Below, piece by piece: positions 45,518 to 58,799 of a stretch of DNA of 64,000 nucleotides (position 1 is its first letter; each line of letters opens with the position of its first letter). A program made the position numbers and the translations under genes. Under the pieces are notes generated by a model. It was not told where the DNA came from and searched no databases. It was given only the letters and a program-made list of their open reading frames with translations. This DNA is from Lutjanus erythropterus. Taxonomy: Eukaryota > Chordata > Actinopteri > Lutjaniformes > Lutjanidae. Where the stretch lies: positions 16,833,695 through 16,897,694 of the forward strand of contig CM034606.1 of assembly GCA_020091685.1 (NCBI GenBank), given 5' to 3'.

Positions 45518-46143
45518 TTAACCCTTCAGACCCGAGCAGATTGCATGTTGCTGCAAACACCAGACAAAAAACAAGTAGCACTAGAACTGCTGCAAATAAG
45601 CTGTGATGAAATTAATCTCAGTCTGCCTGGAAGAAGAGAATATAATTTTAGGCTACTTTTATAACGAACGTTATACAAAAACAGCAATGATAGGCCTTCA
45701 AAATAAAACAGAAATGTCCCACATTTCACCCCACACAGCTGTGTTATAAGAACAAATGACAGTAATGTGGCAGCAGTTTTTATGAGTAATTTTGCTGAAT
45801 TTATGTGTGAAATTTAAATGCTTTTTAGTCTTACTTCTCCACAGAAAACAGCGCCTATCTCAGGCAGCGAGAGCTGAGTAGATCCCACTGTTTACTTTTA
45901 ATGATTATGTGACATGATTTTGGTCAAAAAATCATTGAATTTCGTGCTTTCCCCAGGACAACAGCACCCATCTCAGGCAGCGTGAGCCAAGGAGGTCCCA
46001 CTGTTTACGAACAGCGGAAATAAATCACAGACCTCAATGTCAAGATGTATATTTCCAATTTTAAAATGACAGGCGCTCCCAGTCGCTGTACTGAAGTATA
46101 GAACGGGCGCTCTGTGGCTCTATATGGAGATCCAGAGGGTTAA
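45518..46143. mobile_element. TTAA-flanked MITE with internal duplication
   Basis: TTAACCCTTCAGACCC on the left and the reverse complement of the right end (TTAACCCTCTGGATC) are inverted ends beginning at TTAA on both sides, suggesting piggyBac-type insertion. An internal segment of about 48 bases around ATCTCAGGCAGCG is present twice (45848-45895 and 45961-46009). No coding capacity. Confidence 0.7.
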
Positions 46144-47608
46144 GACCTTCAATGAAGCATCAAAACAACGGTTATCATGCAGTCCTCAATCAGTGACAGT
46201 CAGTAAAGAAATGTTATCATTACATACAAAATCTTAAAGACATAAAGGCTTCATTAGCATATCTACATCTCTCTCATTGCACTCCAAAATAAGCAAAAAA
46301 ATGTCATTCTGATTATGCTTGAAGGCATGACAGCTACCTCTGGAAGAGATTAGAGAGTTTCCCCTCTTCTGGCTCCATGTCTGTGGTTGAGGTTCTGCTT
46401 GGCAGTTTCTATTGTGCTGCTATATGGGGTGTCCCCTCTACATATTTTATTTCTAAGGTTTGAACTCTATCTGCGTCGGCTTGTCTGTCGGTGTCTGCCA
46501 CAGGCCTCTGTGTATGAAATGAAAGTATATACTCCCTGCGGGTAAATCGTTCATATTTACGCAGCTGGTCAGGGCTGTGTGGAAAGACTTAGACATATTT
46601 GGACAACTAAACAATGTTAATTTGAAACCTATTAACATTCTGCTTCGGTTCGGGTTGAGGAAGATATTTTCAACGCTTAACAAGCACAGAGAGCAGCATT
46701 TGTTTTCTGTTGAGGAGTCTTGCCTTACATTTTCATCCGTGAAATCACAATCACCATGCAGGACTCTACTGCATAGCTTTCAGGAAGAAATGTGGGATTA
46801 AAAAAACAGTGACTGAACTTCAGATTTTTCTCTAACGCTCAAATACTTGCATGCAGGTCAAGCTGCGAGTGGTTCAGAGTCTGGGTCAGTATAGTTTTTT
46901 TTTTTTTTTCTACGTTATGTTATTGCGGCAGAGGTAATTATTTTTTCCTTTAATTGAATCTGTCTGGGGCTTAATGGACTGATGCTGATGGATTAGGCTG
47001 GTTTCCTGTCCCCCCCCTGCCCCCCAAACACATACACTGGTAAGCACTCCACTCAGGCAGTTCTGACTTGTAAAGACAGCCCGAGGCCATTTTATCCGGC
47101 CATAATCCAACGTGTCCTTTAGGACAAACACTATCAAATACAGCTTTCACACACGTGCGGCGCTACTGGGATCACACTCCGGCCTCGCGACCACAGCTTA
47201 GGGCTGGACGGTGGTTAAATGGGCTTTCCAGCAGGGCTAAACCTCGTCCACTGATGTATGATTTATGATGAGCTTCCTGAAAGAAACATAAGAGGCTCCT
47301 CTATGTACTGCCAGTGTTAGTTTACAGCAAACGCTCGTGTCACCTCGGGGCAGCATGCAGTGGTCTGAAATATTATACAGACGGTTAAAGCAAATTTAAG
47401 TGTAGAGTAACAGTGTGGAGTAAAAGGCTCCACTCATAAATGCTGTAACATCAGTGATGTTATGATGATGTTGTAAGTATTACTTACTTGCATCCAAAAG
47501 TCTACCAAGTTAAGATTGACAACAAATGTAATATCTCCTGATAAATGTAGAACAGCTTGAATTTAGCCTTTTAATTCAACAAAGAACGATTTATTGTTTC
47601 TTTATTTC
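46144..47608. other. Intergenic, nothing recognised
   Basis: T run at 46899 and C run at 47011. Short frames at 46453-46801 overlap on opposite strands and lack domains. Confidence 0.4.
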
Positions 47609-48118
47609 TTAAAGACGAAAAATGCAATGTATTTACTTTCCTAAATCATAAAATGACCATGATATGTCATCAGGGATTAAGGAGACATGTTTAGTTTAAT
47701 ATTGTTCTCTGACAACAATACTACAGTCAGCATGTTCTCCTTTGAAGTTTTACATTCCGGTCCAGAACGTCTGTTTTTGTTTGCCCATTTCATGTTTATT
47801 ACGGTTAAAATTAATGCCGAATGTAGGCTGAAGGAGTTAGTGTCTGTTTATGAGTTGTAAAAAATCACTAATAATAGGTAGATATTTTTAACGGTCAAAC
47901 TGAGCAACATGTTAATGGAGTCTGGCAGGCAGTGAGACAGGTACTGAACTGTGTATTTTCAGAGCCGTAGGCTTTGTTTTCAGGATAACACTGACAGACA
48001 AGTTTTCAATCCAGGAGTGAAGAGGAAGGAGACACTGACAGTTAAAATACTGTTTATATCTCCAGCTCTGTATCTGGACTGCAGTACTCATTTTTGAATG
48101 TCAGGGTCTTACACATTG
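47609..48118 (-). mobile_element. MITE family A, reversed copy
   Basis: On the minus strand reads ATGTGTAAG, then ATGAGTACTGCAGTCCAG near its start, and TTAATCCCTGATGACATATC then ATGGTCATTTTATGATTTA near its end, the signature of the family. It directly abuts a SINE. Confidence 0.75.
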
Positions 48119-48270
48119 TTTTGTTTTGTTTTGTTTTGTTTTTTTTGGCATTTTGCCTTTATTTGATTGAGACAGTTGAAGATATGACAGGAAAGGACGT
48201 AGGGAGAGCAGAAAATGGGCTGTAGGGGGGAACCGAACCGACAGCTGCTGCAAAGGACTGACAGCCTCAG
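48119..48270 (-). mobile_element. tRNA-derived SINE with (AAAAC)n tail
   Basis: On the minus strand the B-box-like GGTTCGGTTCC (48239-48229) leads into CCCTACAGCCCATTTTCTGC, then CCTTTCCTGTCATATC and a tail of AAAAC units (48145-48119) that runs straight into the family A MITE. Same family as 19258-19400. Confidence 0.7.
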
Positions 48271-50999
48271 AATACAAACAACAACAAATATTGCTTTTTT
48301 AATGATGCCTTGATTATGTAACCATGTAACGATAATATAAGACATATAATAAAGTAAGATGATTTATTCCCTGGAGAAGTCAGAAATGAAAATGATTATG
48401 GATTATTGTATTATTCATCTATATTTGTTAATACAGTAATATCAAGCCTCACCAGTTGCCAGCGTTTTATTGTGAAAGTCACAATGACATAACCTTTGAC
48501 CCCACAACATGCCAAACTGAAGCAGGACTTCAAACCCGCGCTGTGAAGCTAAATCCTACACATTGGTCTCTTAATTAATTCCATAATCAATTAGACAGCT
48601 CATAACTGATTGATATTTGCTCATTGAGTCATTCACTTGCATTAGTATGTATTTCTGTGTCTTTCTGTGTGGCCTTTGCGTCAGTGAGAGATGTTCACAG
48701 CAGGTTTATCTGTCTGGGATTTGTTTAGACTGTGGTCAGACTCGTTTCATGGGGTCCTCAGGGAAACGTCTCGAGCACAGACTCAATTTGTGAAGCAAAT
48801 CTGCTGTTTTTCACATATAAAAGAGAGTTGTTTGCCTCTTTGCGTTTTTGGTCTTTGTCAGGCTTGGGAGATGGCTTACATCAAGCGTGCAGATTTATAC
48901 AGACAACATGATGTAAACAGTTGCACAGTGTCTGAATAAACCAGGAGCAGATTGGAGATTAAAATAGGTGTTTCTAATAAGCGCTCATGCAGTTTGCTGC
49001 CTAAATGACATGTCTTTGACTTATCAGTCCACAAGAGTGGTTACGATCCTGCCAGCTGTAGTTTGTACATGAACTATGACGTATATACAAGAGAAGATAA
49101 ACATCTATTTTACCAAAAAAAAAACATTGCCGCTATTATGAACTGATTCTTCATTTGTTCAACAGAAAATATAAACACTCACTCACCATTAACAAAGGCA
49201 ACCACTGATTATGATAGTGACGTAAAATGGCAAGTTGTTTTCAAGCTCACAGTCTGTTTGTGTTACGATACAGATAACAGAATTGCTTTTTCTTTAAGCA
49301 CAAAAAAAATGAGTCTGAAAATGTGACTGTCTAAAAAAAACTTCAGTTTATTACAATCAGTGCTTTTGTGTTTTTTCCCCACATGTGACAACCTGTGTGA
49401 TGCATGCACCAATTAGCACATGTTGTTTTTGCAAGAGAAGCCATGACCTCTGCGTCACGTCTGGCACATGCTGGTGTGTGTATGAGGAAAGAACAGGCTG
49501 GGTGTAGTCGGCCATGTGCATGATGCTGGTATGATTAAATGAGTGAAACCTGTCATTTGTTTTACTCTGTTTGCTTTCTTTTTTCCTCCAGGTCTACCCA
49601 TAATTAAGTGTAATGTGTGTGTTATTGTGCTTATGTGACTGTACGTGTGCATTGTATTGTTTCTCTTGCAATCTTTAATGTATCAGGGATGTACAGAAGC
49701 CCCAAAAGGCAAGCGAAAAAAGAAACTGGTGATCCACCCACATCCATAAGTCTAAATATTTTTTTTATATAACTTAAGAACAGATAGAAGAAAAAGTCCT
49801 TAAGTTTTGGGGGTTTTTTTGCCTTTGAAACAGGTTTAAAAAAAAATCTTCTGCAGGTAATTCTTTTTTCTTTCTGTTTTTTTTTTCTTTATGGCTCAAA
49901 AAGAAAAGCTTAAGGAAAATTTTGTGTTTCTTGTTGCAATGCTCATTTCGGCCACCGGAGGCTGAATTGCAACACCACGTCACGTCCTGAAGAGGCCTAA
50001 AATCATGTTTTCTTGCAGGTGAATTTTAATTTCTCCATACATTCACAAAACATGGTACATATATTATGTTTTAGCAATTTATGTAACATAACTGTTGCAT
50101 CTTCCTTTTAGCTAGAGATGTATTTTGGCCAGATTAATCTGCCATTATGTTATAAATTTATAACATATATAATCCTCAAGCCAACAGCTACAACCAAGCT
50201 GACTGTATATTAGTCTGCTGTATTGTAATGGGACATTTCACCCCTTATGAGTAGGACATTTGGACACATTTGGACATTTGGCTATACACAACAGCACTTA
50301 GGATTACAGTTGCAATGATGAAATGATTATGAATTGATTATTAAATCAGTCATCAACCATTTTGATAATTGATTAATTGGTTTGAGTATTTTTTTAAGGA
50401 AAAAAGTAAAAGATTACCTGATTTCAGCTTCTTCAATGTGAATATTGTCTGGTTTCTTTAATCCTTTATGACAGGAAATCTTTGGATTATCAGGGCTTCT
50501 GTAGGTGTGGTATATAATGCATTACTCTAAATTGAAGACAGGCCTCATGGAGTGACGCACAGAGGAGTGACAGCGTTGAGTCAAGATGTGAAGTCTTATG
50601 ACTGTCGACAGTGAACCTCCCGCTGTAATCCCACATCATGTTTGGATTGCTCATTCACAGATTGTGTGCGGTCGCCAGAGGCCACGGTGCTAAAGGTCAC
50701 GACTGTAAGGATATATCATAGGACGACCTCCATCAAATAAAGTGACTGTGAAATCTGGACAAGGTGCAGTGTCAGGCATCACTGGCCTGCTAATCGACAG
50801 CTTTTCTCAGAGTGTGGTATGTGGAGATTGAATGAAGTGTGCTGGACTTCCCTGAGGTCATGGGAAGTACTTTCCTGAGCATGTCAAGGAAATATTTGGT
50901 GTTTATATTGAAGTGTTAAAAGATATTTATGCTACAAACCCAGAGTTTGATTTGATTATGTTAATGTGGAATGATATACCAGCTAATTTTTGTCAGATT
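48271..50999. other. Intergenic, nothing recognised
   Basis: AT-rich with A and T homopolymers. No frame has domain character. Confidence 0.4.
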
Positions 51000-51240
51000 C
51001 ATTGGCAGAAGAAGAAGTATTCAAATCATTTACTTCAGTAAAAGTACCAATAAAACACTATAAAAATGTTGCATTTGTTGCTAGCAGACTATTTTTTGTG
51101 TCAAAAGAAAAACTTATTATTACTGACATAAATATGCAAGTAACCAATATCCATAGCTGTTGCAGAAGTACAAAGTAAAAAGAATAATACTTTCCTCTGA
51201 AATGTAGTGGAGTAGCAGAAAATACTCAGTTACCTAAAAA
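51000..51240. repeat. AAGTATTCAAATC/AGTAAAAGTAC teleost repeat
   Basis: The sequence AAGTATTCAAATCATTTACT followed by TCAGTAAAAGTACCAATA and, at the far end, CTGAAATGTAGTGGAGTAG resembles a widespread fish repeat (recalled). Confidence 0.5.
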
Positions 51241-51242
51241 AT

Positions 51243-51345
51243 TGCACAAGACCGAATGCAATGATTTGCAAAACCTTTTCAACCTATATTCAGTTAAATA
51301 CAATACAAATACATGGCAGTTTATGGATGTGTCTTGGCACTGTCT
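51243..51345 (+). mobile_element. Solo end fragment of the Tc1 family at 30111
   Basis: GAATGCAATGATTTGCAAAA, then CTTTTCAACCTATATTCAGT and TAAATACAATACAAATACAT correspond to the subterminal region of the same Tc1-like family. The transposase is absent. Confidence 0.55.
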
Positions 51346-52894
51346 TGTTGAAATAAATTTAATGATGTCAGATGACAGATGTGACAGTTAGCCATGATGT
51401 CATGGGCACAAACATAACATTTTCATGACTATAGTAAATGCTACTTTTGTGCAATGCAAGTAATACTGTGAGGATTTAACCAATCTGTTGTGCCCTAAGT
51501 TCACCTCTCAATGTATTTCTGAAAGCAGCTGAAAAATGGGCTGCAAGTAGAATTTAAGGCTTTATACATCTGTCATCTGTGACAGATAAATAAAGATAGA
51601 TAGAGAAGATAGATATAAAGATAGAGAACAAATTGCAAAGCCATCAGGTGTTCATGCCGCTTGACAAACTGCCTTTTGGTTTCTGGGAAAGAGGGGAATT
51701 TTTTTCAGCACAGAGGTGATGAAATTGGCAGTTACAGAAATTATTTACAGGGGAACTCTCAGCTCTTTGTCCGGACAAAAACCAGCACTGCTCCAATCAA
51801 ATACTGACACTTGGAATGGTACCAGAGTTTCATATTATAGCAGAACAAATCATATTATTTTTCTTTCCAAATGAAAGTACTTTTACTTTCAGGTAACATT
51901 ATCCACCCCTAGTGAGTAACATTTAAGTTTCAATTTCTAGGAATAAGCTGACACAATTATGGAAATTACTACTCGTGTTATTACAGTAACAGAATCGTGT
52001 TCCTCCATGTTTATATATTCATATTTATTTAACCGTTTGCACGGAGGACGTGTTAAACTCTTCTTTTGTTGCTGCGGTCTTTTTAAATATAAATACACAT
52101 TTCATGCATGACTTATTACTCTGCTGAGTATCTTCATTGAAACAAATGACCGCAGCTTAAAAGGGACTCTTGGGATCTCACACCTCATTTTCACCACTCT
52201 CCCTAAAACCTGGAAATGAAAGCTTCGCCTTTTACACTTTGCACATACTCAGCTTTATGAAATCCCACTGACCTCGCCGTTAACCTTCTACCAATCACTT
52301 GAATTGATCTTTTCTTCTTTTCCACTTTACATCATGTCCTCTCACTTCTGCGCTTTTACATTAGAGGATTAAATATTCAAGTCATCTGACTGTTTAAATC
52401 ACTAACCCTTTCTTTGACCTTTTTGTTGCAACAGCAACAGGCCCAAGCAAGGATGACCTATAATGTCAGGGTCACAAGCAGACTGTTGAGTGTTAAAGAC
52501 GTCCTTGTACTTCCACTCATGTCTTACATCACTGAGGCCGGAGCAGCGGAGAGGGTTAAAGTGCGGCCGTGACCCTGCTGACAGAGCGCTTCTGTGTGGT
52601 CAAACAGGGTCACGGGTTCACAGAGGAGCAGCGAGAGGTCAGGCAGGAGTGGCAGGAGAGCAGCAGGCAGGCAGCATATCTATCCAGTGCCAGAGCAAAA
52701 CACATCACTCTGACAGCGGTCGCGTTCTCATCCATCTTGTCTCAATGGTCCACTTACTCTCTTCTCTTTATGGTTCCCTTTATTCACCGCTTCCTTTACT
52801 TCTTTACGCTGTTTCAGCTCAGAGGCCACATCAAGACACAGGAAGCATTTTAAGAAACATTTATGTATATTTATTTGGTCTGGTGCAATTGGAA
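51346..52894. other. Intergenic; GATA-type tract and possible conserved block
   Basis: AGATAGATAG-like units lie at 51588-51630. The stretch 52130-52450 is non-repetitive and looks different from nearby repeats. The 136-residue and 94-residue frames at 52490-52900 overlap each other and have no domain. Confidence 0.3.
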
Positions 52895-53702
52895 CACTGA
52901 AAAGGCAAAACAGTCTTAGATTGAAAAAAAAAGAATAAAAATTGAGACAACTCAAAACTTCAAGGCAATTTACTGCAATAGATTTTTTAGTTTTGAGCCA
53001 AACTCAAACTCTTAACGGCATGTTATGCAACATTTTCCTAAAAAACATAATCCCTTAAATCATCACTCACGACCCACAAGAAGTGTGTTGTGGTGGGTGT
53101 TTCTGCGCTGCTTTCTGCCTGTATTTCCATATTTTCTCATTATTTTGCTTTACCAACCGAAAACATTGATATTTGGCATCCTGGCGTCTTTCTGGTGCGT
53201 TTAAGAACAGCTCGGACAAATCCTACTGATCCTAAAATCTTTTGTTGAGATGATTTGTTTTCTTCTTTAGATAAAGTTGAATCTTGAGTTTTAGAAACTC
53301 AAAAAAATTCAAATATTGGCCACAGTGTGCTGTGAACTTGTTTGGGTGCCTGAAAATTAAATAGTTTTAATTGAAATTATTCAGTTATTCACTTTCAACC
53401 GAGTGATTTTACTGAATCATCTTTGAAACACAACTTTTAGGTGGTTTCTAAAACTGAAAGATTCAAATTTATCTAAAGAAGAAAAATAAATTATCTCAAC
53501 AAAAGATTAGTGGTTGGTAAAACTTTTTCAAACTAAGCCCACAACACACTTCTAAAATCGTAAGTGATTATGTTTATGTCTATATCTCTTTTTTTCAGGA
53601 AAATGTTGCATATTACACCTTTAAGAGTTTGAGTTGGGCTCAAAACTAAAAATTCTACTGGGGTTGAAATTTTGAGTTTTCTAAACTTTGTTTTTACAGT
53701 GT
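52895..53702. mobile_element. Nested foldback complex of families C and D
   Basis: Outer ends are family C: AACTCAAAACTTCAAGGCAA on the left and GGGGTTGAAATTTTGAGTTT, then TTTTTACAGTGTA, on the right. Inside the left arm is family D (GGCATGTTATGCAACATTTT to AGCTCGGACAAATCCTACTG). Next come two opposed family C middle pieces (TTTTGTTGAGATGATTTGTT against AAATAAATTATCTCAACAAA), and then the opposed D end GGAAAATGTTGCATATTACA. The whole could fold as a long hairpin. Confidence 0.6.
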
Positions 53703-56102
53703 AGATTATACATATAAGACACATAATGTCCTTCTCTCTTCTGTTATGTAGATCATAAAGCATAATCCTCTTTCACTTTTAGAACACATCTGTTGTCACT
53801 CAGAGCTTGTTAGCACAGCCAACTATAGAAACACAGTAATTAGAGCAGTTTCTTCCTGTGTGTCCACTCATGAGTCTGATATGATTTATGTGTGTGACAG
53901 GTGTACAAGCATTCAGAGCGTTCTCTAGCTGCTATTACCATAAAGTCAAAGCCATATTCTTACTAAAGGAAACCTTTGCTCTCCTCTCATTAGGCCAACA
54001 AGTTTGTGGGTGCCAGAATAAACCATTTCTGAATTTCTGTCATCAAATCTGTCTGTTCTCATAACACTGCAGATAATTACTTTTGTTATGAACTCATTTT
54101 AATTCATGTTTCAGCAATTAATGTGCTGGCCAACATTCAGAGTACCCTGAGAGGATTCAGTTGGACGTCAGTCCACATGTTGTTTATTCAGTTTATTTTA
54201 TTATTATTTTTTTTTTTTAAACAACAAATAATAAAGTTAACAAATACGTCTCATTATGATGTTTGACTCGGCTCTCGCTGCCTCACAAATGTAATAAAAA
54301 CATTCAGTTTGCTCTCTGGAAATAAATCCTATCCTTCAAAAACTCCACCTATTTTCCGTGAAATTCATCCACTTACAGGTAGTGCATGAAGTATGTGCAG
54401 TGCAGTAGGACTGTACAGTGGAGGTACAGTTTCTCTTTTAAATGCTTGATGAATAAAATATAGAAGCTTTATGGTGTCACTGTTGTGTTGTGACTGGTAG
54501 AACTAATTACCTTTTAAATAAACATTTCACACACAGGGATGTAAGTAACTGTAAGATACTGTAATGTTAGTAATTAATGTGGCTTGGAGAAATGGTACAT
54601 TAATGTGGGCATGTGCATGAGTGTGTGTGTACAAGCGCGTGCACAGGTACTTCATGTCACCCCTGCATCAGTCGATGCCCCACTTGGGCCACCCCAGTCA
54701 AAAAAGTCTGGAAACAGCCCTGTCCTTCACGCTGTCAATTAAGGTTTTATATCAACCAAACCAGAGTTGGTGATTGTTGGAACAGTGAATAGTGTTCTTG
54801 GTTTATTTTATTTTGCAGAGTTTGACTGAATTTGATGATGATGATTTTAAAATTACAGTTTTTCAAAGGGAGTGTGGTTAGTCTGGCGAGAGCAATTAAA
54901 CAGCTGTTTCTTGTTCAGCAAAATGTATCTTAATCTTTAAAGAAGCTCTATCTCTGTAGTGACACTAACAAACTGAGCCTGTCAGTTGCAAAAACAAGCA
55001 TGAACAAGCAAGTGTCACCCACCATGAAAGCTCCACTGGTACGCTCTGTTGAGACGGCTGGCAGCTGATCACCTGCGCTCCATTTCACAGTTAGTTTTGT
55101 GGTTTGTGGTGATTTTGAGACTCAGTTTGTAAGATTTAGAGAACCAAAACATGTTTACCAACCACTCATTTCATCTTCTCTCATCACCAGTGCATAATGT
55201 CGCAAGGATTTTTTTTAAAGTGGTCCAGCAATATAAAAATATATTATGATTCCCCTTATTTATAATTCCTCACTGACATGTTAACCTTGCACATTTTTGT
55301 AAGCTTCCATCTGTTTTATCCTGTTACTATAAAAACAGCCGCCGGACTGGAAGAATCTGAGTCGACTGAGGGGTCTCCGACTGATGATTATGCTTTTAGG
55401 GGGCAGCCCTAATGTGCAGAAAACTTGCAAATTATCAGCCGTAGCCATCTCCCTAGCAGGCTGTCCTTGATCACGGCCTCCTCTCGTTGGTACAGTTGGG
55501 CAACCGACTGCGGTTAGCAAAACTCAGCTGCATGGAAGCATTTACCCAGGCTGAAGGATGGCCCTCACCCTGACCACCGCACACACTCATAAAACACAGC
55601 CATATGTAAAGGATTGGGAGGATGATGACTTGTCTTTTGATATTCAGTCTGAGGGCAGTGGGCATGACTAATGACATGGTGTTTATAATGTGGCATATAA
55701 TAAGACATGATTCCACTCTCTTAACCTAGATCTTGAACTCAATCATCCAATTTATTAGCTGTCCTCAGACAGAGCTGGCATTTGTAAAAGTCAGCCACAT
55801 GATTAGAGGCTGTGTTTTTAGAAGACTGTACACTGTACAGATTGTTTTTTACTGCTCGAAGGACAAAGAACACATCCACTGTAGAGACAGTCCATTTTAT
55901 TCCAATTAAAGCAATTTTATTCACTGGAATCCTTTACTTTCTCCAACATGCGTCCATCCAAATCCATGATGACCATTCAAACAGGAGCTGCACATTCTCT
56001 GCTCTGGTTTCCAGCGGCCCAGAAATATAGAAACACAAATCTGATCACCATCTGTTTGGACCTGCGTCGATGTTAATTTCGCTCCTGGTATGCGGCCTTG
56101 AG

Positions 56103-56104
<2 letters not shown>
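53703..56104. other. Intergenic, nothing recognised
   Basis: Includes a fish repeat-like piece near 54655-54720 (CCCCACTTGGGCCACCCCAG) and a T run at 54208. Opposing frames at 55281-55924 lack domains. Confidence 0.35.

Positions 56105-56151
<47 letters not shown>
56105..56151. repeat. (CA)n microsatellite
   Basis: About 23 uninterrupted AC units. A 134-residue minus-strand frame through it (55921-56325) reads VCVCVC and is not a gene. Confidence 0.95.
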
Positions 56152-56153
<2 letters not shown>

Positions 56154-56419
56154 CACAGACAAACTTGCATAAGTACGTCATTATAAAGCAACAGTTGATG
56201 GGTTGGATGCCAGCTGGCTGTATTTGTACACTGTGCATAGATCCATTGTAACCCTGTTGGTTAAGTTTAACCTTTGACTGTTTTTCCCCTTTGCTGGAGC
56301 AATTTGTCTCCTGTATGTTTTGCATTTTGCTGGCCCGATTGTCAAGACTTCATTGACATTTTAAGTATTTTGTTTGCCTTTTATGTATATGAATTTCTGA
56401 AATATTGCCCATAAAGATG

Positions 56420-56500
56420 CCTGGGTTCTTTCGAATATAATGAATCTAAATGGCACTTGGCTTGTGAAGCTCAAAATGCCCAAAAATTATTGTTGATTTT
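56420..56500 (+). mobile_element. Fragment of palindromic MITE family P
   Basis: TTCTTTCGAATATAATGAAT, then GGCACTTGGCTTGTGAAGCT and CAAAATGCCCAAAAATT match the left arm of the element at 36795-37348. Confidence 0.6.
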
Positions 56501-56539
56501 CAGAAGAAGGAAGCAAGGACACATACCACAGTCTTCATC

Positions 56540-57095
56540 AGTGGAGCTGACGTTTCTGGTAATCAACATCACAGAGAACCTGTCACGGACATCACACCTC
56601 TCCATCCTGGTAAAGAAAGCTCAGAAACAGCTGTAGTTCTTGAGGAAATTTAAGAAGGCAAAATTCCTGGAGTTCTCATCAGCTTTTACAGAGGAGAAAT
56701 AGACAACATCGTGACCAATAACATCACAAACTCTCATGGGATGTGCAAAGCCCTGGACAGGAGGACTCTACAGCAGAGTCTACATTAAAATGGCCAAAAA
56801 AACTGGTCTACTGAGCATCAGTGACAGTTGGCAGGTGAGGTGCCTGTGCAGAGCCCAAAGGGTACTAAAAGACTACAGCCTTCTCACCCTGCTGTTGTCA
56901 GGAAGGAGATACAGAGCAGCTTCAGACTGAAGAGCAGCTTCTTCTGTCAGGCTGCAAAACAGCTTAATTCATCCTCCTATAGTTTGATTTATTGTCATCT
57001 CTTCAACCAATCTAACGTATATAATTTAATGTTTTTATGTTTTTATAGGTATCAAAGAAGGAACTTCATTTCCACTATGGCGTAACCATGAAAAA
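56540..57095 (+). pseudogene. LINE reverse-transcriptase C-terminal remnant
   Basis: Read across broken frames this carries pieces typical of the end of fish non-LTR polyproteins. These are a VKKAQKQL-like region near 56608, an FYRGEIDNIVTN-like region near 56690, KALDRRTLQQS near 56745, VRCLCRAQRVLKDYSLLTLL at about 56845 and LSGRRYRA near 56905. A run then reads like LKSSFFCQAAKQLNSSSY in another frame. A tail of fish-LINE type follows. Stops and shifts rule out function. The clade is uncertain. The 64- and 85-residue frames here (56736-57085) are parts of it. Confidence 0.65.
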
Positions 57096-58799
57096 TGTAA
57101 GGCACACAGGTTAGCAGCTGTAACCACTGCCATTCAAGCAACTACCCTGCATTTAAAAATCTCCAGACAACGGTTAGGTGGGAAGCTCGCCAGTTATCTG
57201 GTATGGCGAGACTACACCTGCCAAGGAAAAATATGTCTTTTGTTTTATGGGTGAACCGTCCCTTTTCATGTCTAACCTTAAACCCAAATCTGGGCTCTTA
57301 ATAGACCCCTAAAGAACAGACAAAGGAAGGGTAAGGTGTATTGTTTCCTTCCTCAACCTCACAATTCATATACCACCAGTTACATATTAGGATATTAAAG
57401 ACACTTTTTATACTGTGTGTATGTAACCTTTGCCTGTATTATTTCACCAAAGCCTTATTTGGTGGTGATATATATGGACCATGACTGTTTTTTTACTGCT
57501 CCCAAATGGACAACACAGTAACAGGATTTTCCACTTAATTCCAAACAGACCTTCAATGTGTTGTGTGATGGGAGGTCACCCAAAACCTGCAAATTAGCTT
57601 CGTCCGTCACCCCAATGCACACACTACAGTATGATATACAACAGCATTTCCTCAGGAAGGAAAAACCTCCCATATCCACTGTCATGCTCTTATAGTCTAT
57701 TGCACTCGGTGGTGTATACAGGATTGTTGACTTCAGCTTCTCTTCTTTTCCTCTCTGAAACCTCTACGTTTTTAAAATAGGACCTTTGTCTCTGAGGACC
57801 TCCTCAAAAAAATCTTTACAGCCAGGCCAGATTACCGTGAAAGCTTTTTTTCCACCCCTGAGTTGCAACAAGGAAGAAATGAAGAGCAGATTTTTATGAG
57901 TAAGGTTTGGATGTCATTAAAAGAATGCTGAACGATGAAACTGTTCTTATTTACAATGAAATACTGCACCGTCTCAGATATTATCATGGGGCACATGGTG
58001 CTACATGGCTATATGTTTAGAAGGAAGAATACTGTGGGTTTTCTGCAATCTTTTATTCATATTCTTAAATTATTTTAGATCCACTTCCTTCTGTCGGATC
58101 TGAACTGCTGAAGAAAGCATGTGTAGCAAAGCCAACATGGGCCAAACGGCCATATGGGAGGCTGCCATCAGTCTAAAGGAAACAGTGGGGCCTGGGTTTG
58201 TGCTGCAACCTCTTGGTTGCAGAGCAAATACTCCATCTTTAAAGACTTTGCACCCTAACCACAGAATAACTACTCATGGGACAGAAATGTTGTTTCATAG
58301 AGAAAGAAAAATTAAAGAAAAAAGAGATGAACCCCTCAGTACCAAGGCCAAATTCAGAATTGCTTACAGTTCCCCTCTCTGTTCACTATCAGTGTGTGAA
58401 TCAGATTGTGTGCACACACATGTGTGTGTGTTCATGTGAACACTCAGGAGGGATTGCCCTCTCTGCATTCCTAAACTTCGCCTCTGCTAGACAATGTGTA
58501 AGGACAGTGCAGCCCTGTAACTGCTCAAGATAACGTCCTGGCATAAAAACATTGAGACCAGTCTGATAGGACGCCTTCAGTCTTCCTCTCATTGGCCGAA
58601 AAGAGATTCTTCACTCGTCTGGACAGTTCATCTGAAGACTTTTGTCAAATTCAAACGAGTTTAGTTATTTCTGCTCATTAGGCCTGTCAGTGAGCTGGTG
58701 AGAAGACAAGGAGGACAGTTCAAAGACAGGAGACTAAAAAGAGGGTTTTTGATTTGTGCTCTTCAATTATGCTGAAAAAAATATATTCTAAAAAATCAA
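57096..58799. other. Intergenic, nothing recognised
   Basis: Frames at 57455-57685 and 58119-58592 overlap on opposite strands without domains. A short GTGTGTGTG lies near 58422. Confidence 0.4.

Noticed and set aside
48229-48239. B-box-like GGTTCGGTTCC on the minus strand
   Set aside because: Part of a SINE with an AAAAC tail; no acceptor stem or anticodon arm.
55921-56325. 134-residue minus-strand frame
   Set aside because: Its core is a VCVCVC run from a CA microsatellite, with no domain elsewhere.
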